Source of the DNA: Chiua virens
Lineage: Eukaryota > Basidiomycota > Agaricomycetes > Boletales > Boletaceae
Assembly (NCBI GenBank): GCA_019787685.1
Contig: JAHNUO010000036.1
Span: 124,001-188,000 of the forward strand
DNA: 64,000 nucleotides
Direction of reading: 5' to 3'
This document shows, piece after piece, positions 32,937-43,454 of the stretch. The translations under genes were made by a program, and so were the position numbers. A model generated the notes under the pieces. The model searched no databases and was not told the DNA's origin. It was given only the letters and a program-made list of their open reading frames with translations. Within the stretch, counting starts at the first letter, position 1; every line of letters begins with the position of its first letter.

Positions 32937-34483
32937 ACAAGGAAGAATGCTGCAAAACAAGTCATGAAGGAGAATGGACAAGTCATGAAGCGACTGTTGG
33001 AATTCATGGAAGACACAGTAATGGTGGAGTCATTCGGAATGATTCCTGATGGAGAGGAGTATCGAGCAAGTCCTCTCGTGGTTGAAACATTGACTGGGTT
33101 AATGAATGTAAGTGAACCAAAAAGAAATGATAATAATGATAATAAGAGATTATATCCAACAATACTAGGGATTACGAGCACAATCAGACAAGCAAGCAAT
33201 GTACATTTCAAAGGACTTTGGAAAAAATGGAGAGGTTCCAGCATGGATCAAACGGTTTCATCACTTTTATCCATCCTCAGAACTGGAAAAATATGAGATT
33301 GCAAGCATCTCAGGACAAGCAAGGTTCTCTGGACATGGACTTGGCAGAACAGAAAAAAAGGTGGTAAAAGTCGAAAAGAAGGAAGAAGACATGATGATGA
33401 TGGGAATTGGGATAGGAAAGCTTGAGATCAGAGAAGGTTTGTGCAGAACTGTACCCTACAGTTGTGCTGCTCATAAATGTATTTAGGCATCGAGTCAAAT
33501 CCTGAGGGTAGAGTGAAGGACTCAGAGATGGAGGTAATAGTGAAGCAAGAGGAAGAAGAAGAGATCAACATGAACTGGATTCCACAGATGGACAAAGGAC
33601 AGGCAATCTCTGGAGGAACTGGATGCTCGGATGACTTGGCAAAATTCGTGGGAAAGTTGCCAGAGGATGTCATGATGAAGTTGCTGCCAGTGGCATCAGA
33701 GGAAAAAGGTAAGGACAAAGTAAAGGAAGAGATGACATGGACACAACTAACAATCATAACATGATGATAGGAAAGGAGAAGGAGAAGGAACAAGAGAAGA
33801 AAAGAGATCAAGAAGAAGAGTCTGCATCAGAAGAAATAATGACAAACCAGTTGGTGTCACCCAGAAGACTGGCAGTAGAGATGATGGAGGTAGAGGAAGG
33901 TAAAGTGAAGGTGGGAGAAAAGCGAGGAAGAGAAAAGGAGACATTGTCAGACATAGAAGAAGAAGAAAGACCGGCAGTACAACGTGCAAGGACAGGAAAA
34001 ATGAAGAGTGAGTAAAGGAAAGAGAGAGGATAGAGACTAATGACAGGTTCAGGACAAGTGGAACATTATGGATGGTTGAAGATGAAAGAATACATGATGA
34101 AGCCACACGAGGCACGTGCAGAGCTAGAAAACATGCCAGCAACATGTTGGATCATCAATGACATGTTTTTCATATGCGTAGACTTAGTGAGGGATAGAAA
34201 AGCACAACAAGTGGTTCAGGAGGTTCAAGAGATGATTAGGGAGCATGTAAGACAACCACCACTAGCAATGCTAACAAAGATACTTGGAAAGTTCAACGAA
34301 GTCAAGAACATAGATGTATCAGAGATGGTGAAGATAGGATGGGAACTCACAAAGACTGATTATGTGATGAGAAAAGTAGCATGGGGACAACAAGCAGCAT
34401 TGAAGTCAGGGAGATTATTGGCAGAGTGGAAAAGAAAAGAGACAGAAATAGTTGTTGTGGAAGGGATTAGGAAAATGAGATAA
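32937..34483 (+). CDS. Gene B: Lys/Glu-rich protein, 5' end unresolved
   Basis: The exons I can support are 32937-33107, 33193-33436, 33487-33708, 33771-34007 and 34047-34483. They stay in frame across GT-AG introns and give about 436 residues to the TAA/TGA region at 34483. The protein has a helical start ('KQVMKENGQVMKRLLEFMED'), a segment with 'WIKRFHHFYPSSELEKYEI', a Met/Lys patch, highly charged low-complexity sequence with a basic 'KRGREK' patch, and a C-terminal globular part ('ATCWIINDMFFICVDLVRD', 'GWELTKTDYVMRKVAWGQQ'). I recognise no family. Intron 33437-33486 is mostly one palindrome copy. Gene A lies directly upstream on the same strand and the two share a similar 5' region. There are no internal stops, so it may be functional. 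Confidence 0.65.
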
Positions 34484-34606
34484 AAAGACATAGCATAGAG
34501 GTCGCACTCACACTCACACTCACAGTGAGAAATAGAACAGAGATGACATATGTTACACAGAGACAGGGAAGTGGAAGGACAAGGCTATATGAAATAGGGT
34601 GTCAGT

Positions 34607-34948
34607 ATTGTTTTAAAGTCCAGTCCAGTCTAGTTTTCCACAGTCCAAATGAGGCAACTGGACTGAAAAAACCAGTCCAAAATGGTCTTTTGATCAGTTG
34701 CAACTGGTTGCAACTAGTTTTGTGCAAAACCGGTCTTTTGACCCCTTTTCTAAAATCTGCTATGGACCCATGGCTACCTACTGATCCTTGTATCATAAGA
34801 TGTGGATCACAGGATCAAAAGATATGGCTATTTCCGGGTAGCATATCAGTTAGAGGGGGTCTCAACTTGGTTTTTGTTGTAGACATTCAAATAAAATACC
34901 TAAAATTCTGAACATATTGTGGGAGGTACTCATAGATAGGAGCTAAAG
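34607..34948 (+). mobile_element. MITE family M, 5' half only
   Basis: It starts GTTTTAAAGTCCAG and matches the first about 340 bp of 3977-4557, then stops abruptly inside 'ataggagctaaag'. The 3' half is missing. It sits just downstream of gene B. Confidence 0.7.
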
Positions 34949-37100
34949 TTCTAAATTATCAACAAGCTCCTCAGAAACCAGGATCATGTAACAGTGAGAA
35001 TCTACACAGTTGGACAAAAGAATCATGTTGCTAGATTGGTAGCAAGGAGAACTGACTTACCCCACTATATGACAACATCATATTATCATTGAAAAATGTC
35101 AATTTGAAAGACTTTGTGTGCACAAGTACATACACTCCAAGATCTATGAGATAACCAAGGGGTTTGTGAACATAGCTTTGCCACAAAAGCACCCATTGCT
35201 TGTATTGACTTCCTGTCACCATTGCAGGAGATTCAGGCTTGCACTTCTTGGGATTCAGGTTTGCCATCATTTCTTCATATTTCTGGATCAGGCTTTCTTT
35301 GGGTGTTTCCTTGTAAACATGGATGCATTGATTTGTAGACAGGTAGTTCAGTGACTCAGCACTTGCAGTATTTGAGTATCCATATGTGATGATATGAAAG
35401 CTGTTGGACATTAAGAATTACACATAGCCAAGAAGAGATTCAAGAAAAGAGAACATTGTATATGAAACACAACTGCCAGAGCAGCTTGAAGACAGGTCTT
35501 GTAAATCAAGAGTGATCAACGTCACAGAGAAGAATAGAAAGTGTCCACAAGAGCACACCTGCATCATAAGTCACAACACCTCAATACCCCTCATTCTTCA
35601 GGATCGCTGTCAGAGTGTCCAGTTCCAGTTTAATCATGGTGTTGTAATGGGATATCTCGTCCTCACCGAGCTCTTCTTGTATAACCTTCTTGATATGTTG
35701 CTAGTGTTTCAAAGTCCAGTCTAGGACTGCTCAAAAGACTGGCAACTGGACCAGACTGGACTAGTAGGCAACTGGATGGCAGTTGCAGTTGCATCCAGTT
35801 GCTGACCAGTCCAGTTGCCAGTTGCCTTGATTTTGAAAAAATAAAAGACCAGTCAAAGACTGGTCACAACTGGTCTTTCAGTAAACCGGTCTCTAGCTCC
35901 TATCCATGGGTACTTCCCACAATATTCTCAGAACTTTAGGTATTTTATTTGAATTTTTACAACAAAAACTGAGTTGAGACCCCCTCTGACTGACATGCCA
36001 CCCGGAAATGACCATATCATTTGATCCTGTGAGCCAAATCTTATGTTCCAAGGTTCAGTAGGTGGCCAGGGGTCCATAGTATATTTCATTTTACCATGAC
36101 TAATCATGATTTCCACGGAAAAGGGGTAAAAAGACCGGTTGCACACAAAACCAGTTGCAACTAATTGCAACTGATCAAAAGACCATTTTGGACTGGTTTC
36201 TTTTTGATCCAGTTGTGGTTGCAATGGTCCAGGACCTTTCTAGGACCAGTCTTAGTCCAGTTGCCTCATTTGGACCGTGGAAAACCGGACCGGACCGGAC
36301 TTTAAAACACTATGTGTTGCACCTCCTTCATGAAAGCTTTGAGTTTCATTTTTTTTCCATAGACCCATCTCTGGGGTGCCACCATGCAATGTTGACCACT
36401 TGCAGCACATATCTTGTATGTCAATGGAACATTGGGCACAAGCTCTAGTGTGTGAAGATTATTTTCATCTATCAGGAATTCAGTATTGTACTGTACCCCC
36501 TTTTGACAATGATGGGGATACATAAGATAGACTTTGATTGCAGTCATCTTCTTCATAGCTGTCATGAATTCACTTCACTTCAGATTGGTTGAGCTCTCTT
36601 GAATTCCAGGTGCCAAACCTGACAGGATTCATCAAGAAATCCCATTTTGCATAACCTATGAATGCCTTGTCCAAGGCAGCTTGTTTCTTTTTGTTTGCAG
36701 TGACTTTCAGACCAACACCAGTGGCATTAGAGGAGCTTTGGTCAAGCACAAAGTCATCTGCAGCCTTCTGCTGGTATCTTCAAGTGAGTAATACATTGTG
36801 AAATGAAATGGCATATTACTTTATCAGATGTTGTGGCAGCCTTTGTATTCTTTCTAGGAGGCATTATGAGTAAACATTGTCACAAATGTGTGAGGGGATG
36901 GAGTATGGAATCATTCAACCTGTCCCTCAACATCAATGTTTCTATTATGCTGAAACAAGATCAGTTCAAATGGTTTCAAGGCTTCCATATTTGGATTGAT
37001 TGTAACTCAGTTATGAATGAAATTGCAACAACATGTGATCTGACTCTCAATTGTGTGATCTTTGTTGAAATGAGGGGTTTGTTGATCTGAACCAATTGCA
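34949..37100 (-). pseudogene. Unidentified minus-strand gene remnant split by a MITE
   Basis: Protein-like minus-strand stretches occur at about 36780-36600 ('ANKKKQAALDKAFIGYAKWD'), 36565-36302 (ending 'LKAFMKEVQ'), 35700-35580 ('IKKVIQEELGEDEISHYNT') and 35411-35031 ('KYEEMMANLNPKKCKPESPA'). Excising the MITE at 35704-36310 joins '...AFMKEVQ' to '...IKKVIQEELG' plausibly, so one gene probably spanned the site. I cannot name the family. Stops between the pieces show decay. About 36800-37100 contains only short plus-strand open stretches. Confidence 0.4.
35704..36310 (-). mobile_element. MITE family M, copy 6 (complete, TA-flanked)
   Basis: 607 bp, GTGTTTCAAAGTC...GACTTTAAAACAC, flanked by TA at 35702-35703 and 36311-36312. 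Close in sequence to copy 4. Confidence 0.85.
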
Positions 37101-37895
37101 ACGTACATAATCAATCTCATCAGTTTTGTAACACACTTGGCAAGTTCCAAGGGGTTCTGACATGGTAAGCCAAGATGTAACCATATTGATCTCTTTATAC
37201 TACTGCCTCCCTACTTTCTTCCTCTCATATTTCTCCTTCTATTATGCTGCCAGAGAAATGAAAATATACCCAGTCAGTGGGTGCTTGCAGCAAAAAGGTT
37301 GTCTGCAAATATTGCCAAAAATCATGCCTTGCTCATGGATTCAAGTTGCTTCAAAACAGCTGCACTGCTAAGAAAGAAAAAGAAAGGCAGAATGAACTGT
37401 TTGCCAATGCTGTAGATGAGGCCATGACCCAGGAGGCAAATTGCCTCAAAAGTACGTGTTCTGAATTCGTTACAACCTCTCAATTTAGACTTTTGATCTA
37501 TGTCAGAGCAATGCCGTAAGGAAAAGCGCTGTCAACGCAAAGTGCTCGAGCAGGCCATGTCCACATCAGTAGGACCTTTTGAGCCTCAAGGTGTGCATAC
37601 CAGTGATTTGACCACAACATCTACTTCATATGCTGCTGTGCCAGATGACAACACTGAACCTGGACCTGCGTTTAACTTTGTTCTGAATGACCACATTGCT
37701 GATGATTATGGGGATATATCAATGTGGACACATAAGTCTTGTCGACATATCTTTTCTATCATGCTTAATTGTTGATCCCCAACTACAGCCGTTTGCATAA
37801 ATAATGGTAGTCGCGCCAAATTGTGATCAATTAGGAAATCAGTGATTAGCTAGAATTTGTGTTGTGTCTTGGCTTTAGCACTACGATACACTCAA

Positions 37896-39459
37896 ATGGC
37901 GGAAAAATCTATCACCCTCTGTCTGTCTAGGGGCAAAAGAAGAAAGATCAAGTTCCTCGAGGTGGCTGATGATGAGATATCAATTCCCTCCGACTCTGAA
38001 GATGATCTTGCCAGTAGCACCCAAATCTCAGATGCAGACCTGACCGACGACAATCTCAATGACAAGGACGATTGGCTTGGTGATAAAGAAGAATCTTGGG
38101 AGCAAAAGAACAAATAAGGCAACCTTCCTGCGGATGCTACTGTTGGCAGGAAGCGCAAGCGCAAGGATGATATAGGTGCATATATGTGCCATGCTTTCAT
38201 AAGTACACAATGGTCCGGTGATCTTACTGACTATTCTGCTACTAGATCCAAAGTCAGTGACCGAGCCTGAGGTTCAGGCTCCTGTAGTCAAAAAAGTGAC
38301 CTTTATCGCTCTCATCACTTCTGCAGTTGAAATGAAGAAATCAAAGGCAAAGCGGCACTCAAAGAACGTTGAATTCAACTTCAGTCTCCACGAACCTTGG
38401 GACACATTGAAAGCACAAATTCTCTCCCAGATCATGATGGTCCTGGAGCCGAAGTACCTCGATTACAATGATTACAATATCTCATTCTACATACCTCGAA
38501 TTCTGCCGAAGCCAAGGTTTTCACTTTCAAACGCAACAGAATTTGAAAGTATGATTAAGCAAGCAAAAGAATTGACAATCAAAAACCCATCGATCAACCT
38601 TGTCATATTTGAGAAGGAGAAGTCTGGTCAAGCTGTGGGTTTGAATGATGAGAACGAAGACCCAGAAACAGCAAAGAAGAAAACAAAGAAATGAGTAGTC
38701 CCAACATTTTTACTCCCCATATAGCCGCTGATGATACTGGTAGGGCGAGGCCGATGCTGTATTACCGCACAACGAGAAAAGAATACAGCATATCAAGGTC
38801 CTCCATGAGTGCTGGGTCTGTGAGAAACCTGACTCAGCATGTCCACATCCACATTGCTACGTGGATCCAAAGACTGAAGAACACCATCCCCTCAGTCCTG
38901 ACCACTTCGATTGTTGGGCATTCGCTCTTATGAGTGATTTATACCTGAGTGATTGAAAATCTGATAAGACTCAGAAAATTAGTGCAAAAATGACGATGCA
39001 ATCACGACGATCGAGAAACCACCCAATAACAAGCTATTCAACAAGCTACTAAGCAACAATCTCAGTCCTATTCTTCAGTGCTGTCGGGATGCACAAGCCG
39101 CAAAGTCAGCGACCCCGGCTCCTGTTTTCAACTTTAGCATTGGAAACGAAGTTCTCAGTCTCTTTCGTCCTATGTCAGGCGAAGCAGCAGCGACAGCCCA
39201 AACTCGTAATGATCCATCCGACCTTGGTGATCGACTCTTACCAGCTACACATGCTCCCAGACCGAATCTGCCTCTTGGCGACTTCTGTAAAACATACGAC
39301 CTCTCTGCAGAGATTCTCACAAAATTTTTGGAACACAAGTACACCAATTCTTCCCTTCTTCGCTTTGTGACTATACCCGAGCTCAAGTTGATGAGGTTTG
39401 AGTTTGGTGAAATAGCAGCGCTTTGTGATGCGGCTGAGAGATGGTCTGTCCAACTGTAG
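37896..39459 (+). pseudogene. Accessory gene in the ITm transposon (Ub/PB1-like, Cys-His and SAM-like parts)
   Basis: The first exon starts at ATG 37896 with acidic sequence ('SDSEDDLASSTQISDADL'). A TAA at 38115-38117 interrupts it and the frame continues ('GRKRKRKDD', a basic patch) to an intron of about 38175-38246. 38247-38694 contains a segment with 'VEFNFSLHEPWDTLKAQI' that looks like a ubiquitin/PB1-like fold. After frame breaks, 38790-38990 encodes a Cys/His cluster ('CWVCEKPDSACPHPHCYVD', then 'HFDCWAFAL'). 39090-39459 encodes 'LGDFCKTYDLSAEILTKFLE' to 'FGEIAALCDAAERWS', which resembles the SAM-like helical domains common in Agaricomycete proteins. The role is unknown; it may be cargo or a host-derived helper. 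The domain calls are inferences. Confidence 0.6.
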
Positions 39460-39519
39460 GCTTTGTGACTCATTCCTGTTGCTCGTCAACTACATGTGTA
39501 TGCTATCATGTCTGAGTCG

Positions 39520-40615
39520 GAATCATACAATGTGTGCTAAAAGTACCCTGGATGAATGTAGTAACCGTCTGCATCATCTGATGTGATGATCTCTAAGGCT
39601 TCATACACATCCCACATGATCCCTTCGTCGTGTGTCCTCCCATAGTAGTTGTCATGGCAACGAAGCCAGTGTTTGAACTTTGAGAAGGCCTCTTCAATCG
39701 GATTGAGGTCTGGTGAATACGGTGGAAGGTACTCAAGACGAACACCTTATTGGAGAATGAATATCGTGACCCAGTTGGCTCTCGAAAAACATACCAAATC
39801 TGTCAAAAAGTTCAAGGATGTCTGCACCGTGATGAATTTTTGCGTTATCCATCACAATAACACAGAGACCGGGTGCTGGGTAGGCCTCACACTTAGGAAG
39901 CTACAAGTCTTTACTATGGATAGGAAAGAAATATAATGAAAGAACGTACCACGTTGTTCTCAAGCCAATCCAAGAATCCCGCTTGTGTCATTGAGTCTTG
40001 GACCACAGTCACAGAGGTGATTCCATCGAGTGTGAGGAGTGCCTCCACAGTGACCCGACTGCCACGAACAAAGACCTGGTTGCTACTCGCACGATGTCCC
40101 TTGGACGACCATCCATAATGCTGATAAATGGTCCATTCATCCTTCGAGGTCTCGTCAATGAACCCAATTTGCTCTGGGTCATACTTGGCCATTCAAGAGA
40201 CAAATTCAGCCCGGAGATCTTCATTGTGTTCCTTGGCAATATGTTGAAGCTTCTTGCGACTCACACTGGCACATTTGAGCTCACGAAAGATGGTGGAGAA
40301 ATGGACGGAGATGAATCGATTGTGTGTGAGAAGGGAAAGAAGTTCATCTAGAAAATACTCTGGCCTGGCACAGACAAGACCAAGCACATAGTCGATGTTA
40401 TCACAGTCGAGGATGCGGGGTCGCCCACGAAGATTTGAGGCCCTATGACTTGTAACGTCTCCAGTCTCCAGTCTCCCGCCAGAGCTTGAGGATGCAATAA
40501 AACATTCGTTCTGAGAGATCACAGCATTCCAGGATGTCTTGAAGGCGTAAGAGGCCTCGTTCGTGAAGTCTGATTGCAACAAGCTTCACATCGCGAGTGA
40601 TTCGATGATTTGGCA
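39520..40615 (-). pseudogene. ITm (IS630/Tc1/mariner) transposase
   Basis: The start at 40615 reads 'MPNHRITRDVKLVAIRLHER' and leads into a helix-turn-helix ('LQDILECCDLSERMFY'). A second DNA-binding part is visible ('RFISVHFSTIFRELKC'). The catalytic core has the first Asp in 'IGFIDETSKDEWT' near 40150, a segment with 'GSRVTVEALLTLDGI', and the C-terminal 'LPPYSPDLNPIEEAFSKFKH' containing the catalytic acidic residue near 39690. An insertion or intron near 39930 and at least one frame change separate the parts, and a stop occurs near 40198. This enzyme would cut at the TIRs and insert at TA. Confidence 0.75.
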
Positions 40616-41125
40616 TGTTGGTTGGTGACTACGTGGGCTACATTTACATGCTGTACACGATTTCCTAATTGATCACAATTTGGCGCGACTGCCATTATTT
40701 ATGCAAATGGCTGTAAATAAATCATCTTGGTATTATATTTAATAGGCTCAATGTCAAATACAAGCATGTGATCTGCCATCAATAGTTCAGGTTCAAATAC
40801 CCACACTGAGGCTGATCCTCAGGAGGGACCAAGTAACCTTGACCCTGTCAGTCCCTCTATCACCTCCCTTCTTGGTCCCTCTGCAGCAAGTATCCGTCCT
40901 GACACTTTCAAGATGGAATATCATCCAAAGAGTGGCTGCCAGCCGGACATCAACTCATTTTCTGCTTTTCAGCATTCTACCAATTCTGCTCCACCTGTTC
41001 TTGAGGAACATCCTTGCCACCTGTTTGCCACCCTTGCAGACTTCAAGTTTACTGAACTTGTGCATGTAGTGGCCCTAAACAAGGACAATACAAACAAACA
41101 TCTAAGTCTCATACAGAGGCTTGTA

Positions 41126-42190
41126 AGTGGTAAATCCACACTTATAGGGTCATCCTGGAATTAAGATTCAAAATGAAAAAGTCAGAATGGTTTGAAAAGT
41201 ATATGATAAATAAGAGCCCATTGATGTGATTATTTTGAGCCCCTTATCAAGGAAAACGGTGGTCAGGTTGTGGAGATAAAAATGAAACAAGGGTGTTTAA
41301 CGCATGGATGCAAGATCAACATGAAGGGTATTTTTCTGGGACTTGTGAGTGTGACCAATGGATTCTGAGGGTTTGAAAACCCCCTAGAAAATGCTAGCAT
41401 GGTTGTAGAATGCTTCTTTGGTGTGACATACTATAATTGTTAATAGAGGAAGGAGGAGATAGTGATGCCATTCGCTTAGCTGATTTTATTAGGCTTATAA
41501 ATTGTTACCATCATGTTCAGAGGGTTCAATATAGGCAGGGACAGGTACATTCTTATTTTTAGCTAGCATTCCTGAGACTAGAAAAATCGAGCTTTGTTGA
41601 GAGAGTAGGAGACAAGGTAGTCTCATGGTGTGAAATACAATTCCAGAGACCTCAGGAGTGTTTCTAGACGACTTCTAGAGATACATTAAACCTGTGGAAG
41701 ATGCCAAACCCATTTTGTGAAGATGAAAAATCAAACAAGGCAATGTTATGGTATAGAAGGAAGATGAGTATCAAGACAATTTCTCTGGGCCTTGTCCATG
41801 TGACTAGTGGAATCAGAGAGTTCAGAAGCTGCCAGAAGAATGCTTGAATAGCTCAATGACCATCCTTTGGTATGATATGCCATAATGTCATATAGAGGTT
41901 AGAAGGAGGAAATTGTGTTCTTCACTAAGCTGATTTTATTGGGCTTAGAAAGCATTACCATTATATTCATAGGGCTTAATATGTGTAGGAACAGGTGCAT
42001 TCTTATTTTTAGCTAGTGTTCTTGAGGCTAGACAAATCAATCTTTGCTTGGAGGGCAGGAGGCAAGGTAATTTTATAGTTTGAGATATTATACCAGGGAC
42101 CATACAGAGCCTGGGGTAATTGTAATTACAATTTGAAAACCAAACTCTGGGTGAAGTAATGATTGGAGATTGTTTATATATATGTTAGGA
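41126..42190. repeat. Degenerate direct duplication, unit about 450 bp
   Basis: 41280-41690 and about 41730-42120 align with many differences. Shared words include 'cattcttatttttagctag', 'gctgattttatt' and 'aaggaggaaat/aggaggagat'. No gene is visible. Confidence 0.6.
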
Positions 42191-42199
42191 TGTCCCAAA

Positions 42200-43440
42200 T
42201 ATGTTTTCTAAGAAAACGGTGGTCAGAATAATTTTTGAGCAAGGTAAGAGGGGAGAAGGATAAGATACATCTCTCAAATATTTTTTTGGTGCAATTCTAT
42301 GTATTGTATCATGGTCTATGGGTGTTATATACATGTGGGGAACATCATTTGCACCCATAATGGACCTTTCTGATTTATTTGAGACCAGTAGAAGGGGGAA
42401 GGGGGGAGGGTAAGGTGTATCTCTCATATTTTTTTTTGGTGCAATTCTATATATTGTATCATGGTCTATAGGTGTTATATACATGTGGGGAACATCATTT
42501 GCACTCATAATGGACTGTCCTGATTTATTTGAGACCAGTAGAGGAGGGAAGGGGGAGGGTAAGGTGCATCTCTCAAATATTTTTTTCGTACAATTCTATA
42601 TATTGTATCATGGTCTATGGGTGTTATATACATGTGGGGAACATTATTTGCACTCATAATGGACTGTCCTGATTTATTTGAGACCAGTAGAAGGGGGGAG
42701 GGGGGAGGGTAAGGTGTATCTCTCAAATATTTTTTTGGTGCAATTCTATATATTATATCATGGTCTGTGAGTGTTATATACATGTGAGGAACATTGTTTG
42801 CACTCATAATGGACCTTTCTGATTTATTTAAGACCAGTAGAGGGGAGAAGGGGGGAGGGTAAGGTGCATCTCTCAAATATTTTCTTGGTGCAATTCTACA
42901 TATGGTATTACGGTCTATAGGTGTTATATGTGTATGGGGAACACCATTTGCACCCATAATAGACCTTTCTGATTTATTTGAGACCAGTAGAGGGGAAAGA
43001 GGAGAGGATAAGGTGCATCTCTCAAATATTTTTTTGGTGCAATTCTATATATTGTATCATGGTCTATATGTGTTATATATATGTGGGAAACATTGTTTGC
43101 ACTCATAATGGACCATCCTGATTTATTTGAGACCAGTAGAGGGGAGAGGGGGGAGGATAAGGTGCATCCCTCAAATATATTTTTGGTGCAATTCTATGTA
43201 TTGTACCAAATTCTACATATTGTATCATGGTCTGTGAGTGTTATATACATGTGAGGAACATTGCTTTCACTCTTAATGGACCTTTCTGATTTATTTGAGA
43301 CCAGTGAAGGGGGGGAGGGAGGAAAGTAAGGTACATCATTCAAATAATTTATTGGGATTGTTTTGAGTATTGTATCATGGTCTATGGGAATTATATACAT
43401 GGGGTGCAGGGACCATATCTTGCATCCATCCTGAAATCAT
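42200..43440 (-). repeat. 150-bp minisatellite, about 7-8 units
   Basis: The word 'gaccagtag' recurs at about 42382, 42533, 42683, 42832, 42982, 43131 and 43300, a period of 149-151 bp (the last interval is longer because of a short local duplication). Each unit also has 'ggtgcaattctatatattgt', 'tgttatatacatgtgggga' and a G-rich run. Because the period is a multiple of three, the minus strand stays open as a 50-residue repeat in places (42957-42505). Confidence 0.88.
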
Positions 43441-43454
43441 ACTTTATTTGAGAT

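Larger units (their letters stand above)
26707..33468 (+). repeat. Dispersed palindrome family, about 15 copies, mostly in introns
   Basis: Each copy is an inverted repeat with arms TGTGCRCAAGTGTA and TACACTTRTGCACA around a 3-bp centre, usually GGG and sometimes CCC. Approximate positions are 26707-26733, 26968-26994, 27051-27079, 27314-27339, 27505-27538, 27919-27949, 28092-28121, 28823-28854, 30063-30094, 30875-30905, 31584-31613, 32431-32453, 32627-32654, 32819-32848 and 33438-33468. Centre CCC occurs at 28092, 31584 and 33438. In most cases the palindrome sits within an intron of about 50-70 bp that has a GT donor and AG acceptor. I saw none elsewhere in the window. Confidence 0.85.
37786..40713. 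mobile_element. Complete Tc1/mariner-like (ITm) transposon carrying a second gene
   Basis: Terminal inverted repeats of about 55 bp (37786-37840 and its inverse at the right end, about 40659-40713) begin CAGCCRTTTGCATAAATAAT and differ at about two positions. TA flanks both ends (37784-37785 and 40714-40715). The 2,928-bp element encodes a transposase on the minus strand (about 40615-39520) and an unrelated gene on the plus strand (37896-39459). The two are convergent. High TIR identity suggests moderate age at most, yet both genes have at least one stop. Confidence 0.88.
37250..41125 (+). pseudogene. Plavaka-like transposase N-terminal remnant (host of the Tc1/mariner-like element)
   Basis: Left part: 37277-37460 has a Cys/His segment ('KVVCKYCQKSCLAHGFKL') and 37500-37775 continues in coding style ('ADDYGDIS'). 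Right part: 40800-41115 reads 'PDTFKMEYHPKSG', then 'EEHPCHLFATLADFKFTELV' and 'ALNKDNTNKHLSLIQRL'. The right part resembles the region just before the catalytic core of Plavaka transposases, a basidiomycete CACTA-related group, as I know them. The Tc1/mariner-like element (37786-40713) lies between, flanked by TA, possibly in an intron. The catalytic core is absent. Confidence 0.5.

Noticed and set aside
33747..34145. Minus-strand open frame rich in Leu and Ser
   Set aside because: It is the antisense of the charged region of gene B; purine-biased coding often leaves the other strand open.
37786..40713. Bacterial IS630 insertion sequence or contamination
   Set aside because: The transposase is ITm type, but the accessory gene has an intron and domains of fungal type and the flanks are a fungal transposon.
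42185..42957. A real repeat protein encoded by the minisatellite
   Set aside because: The start and end of the frame are set by the repeat itself, frames break between several units, and there is no non-repeat coding sequence attached. Kept only as a question in the findings.
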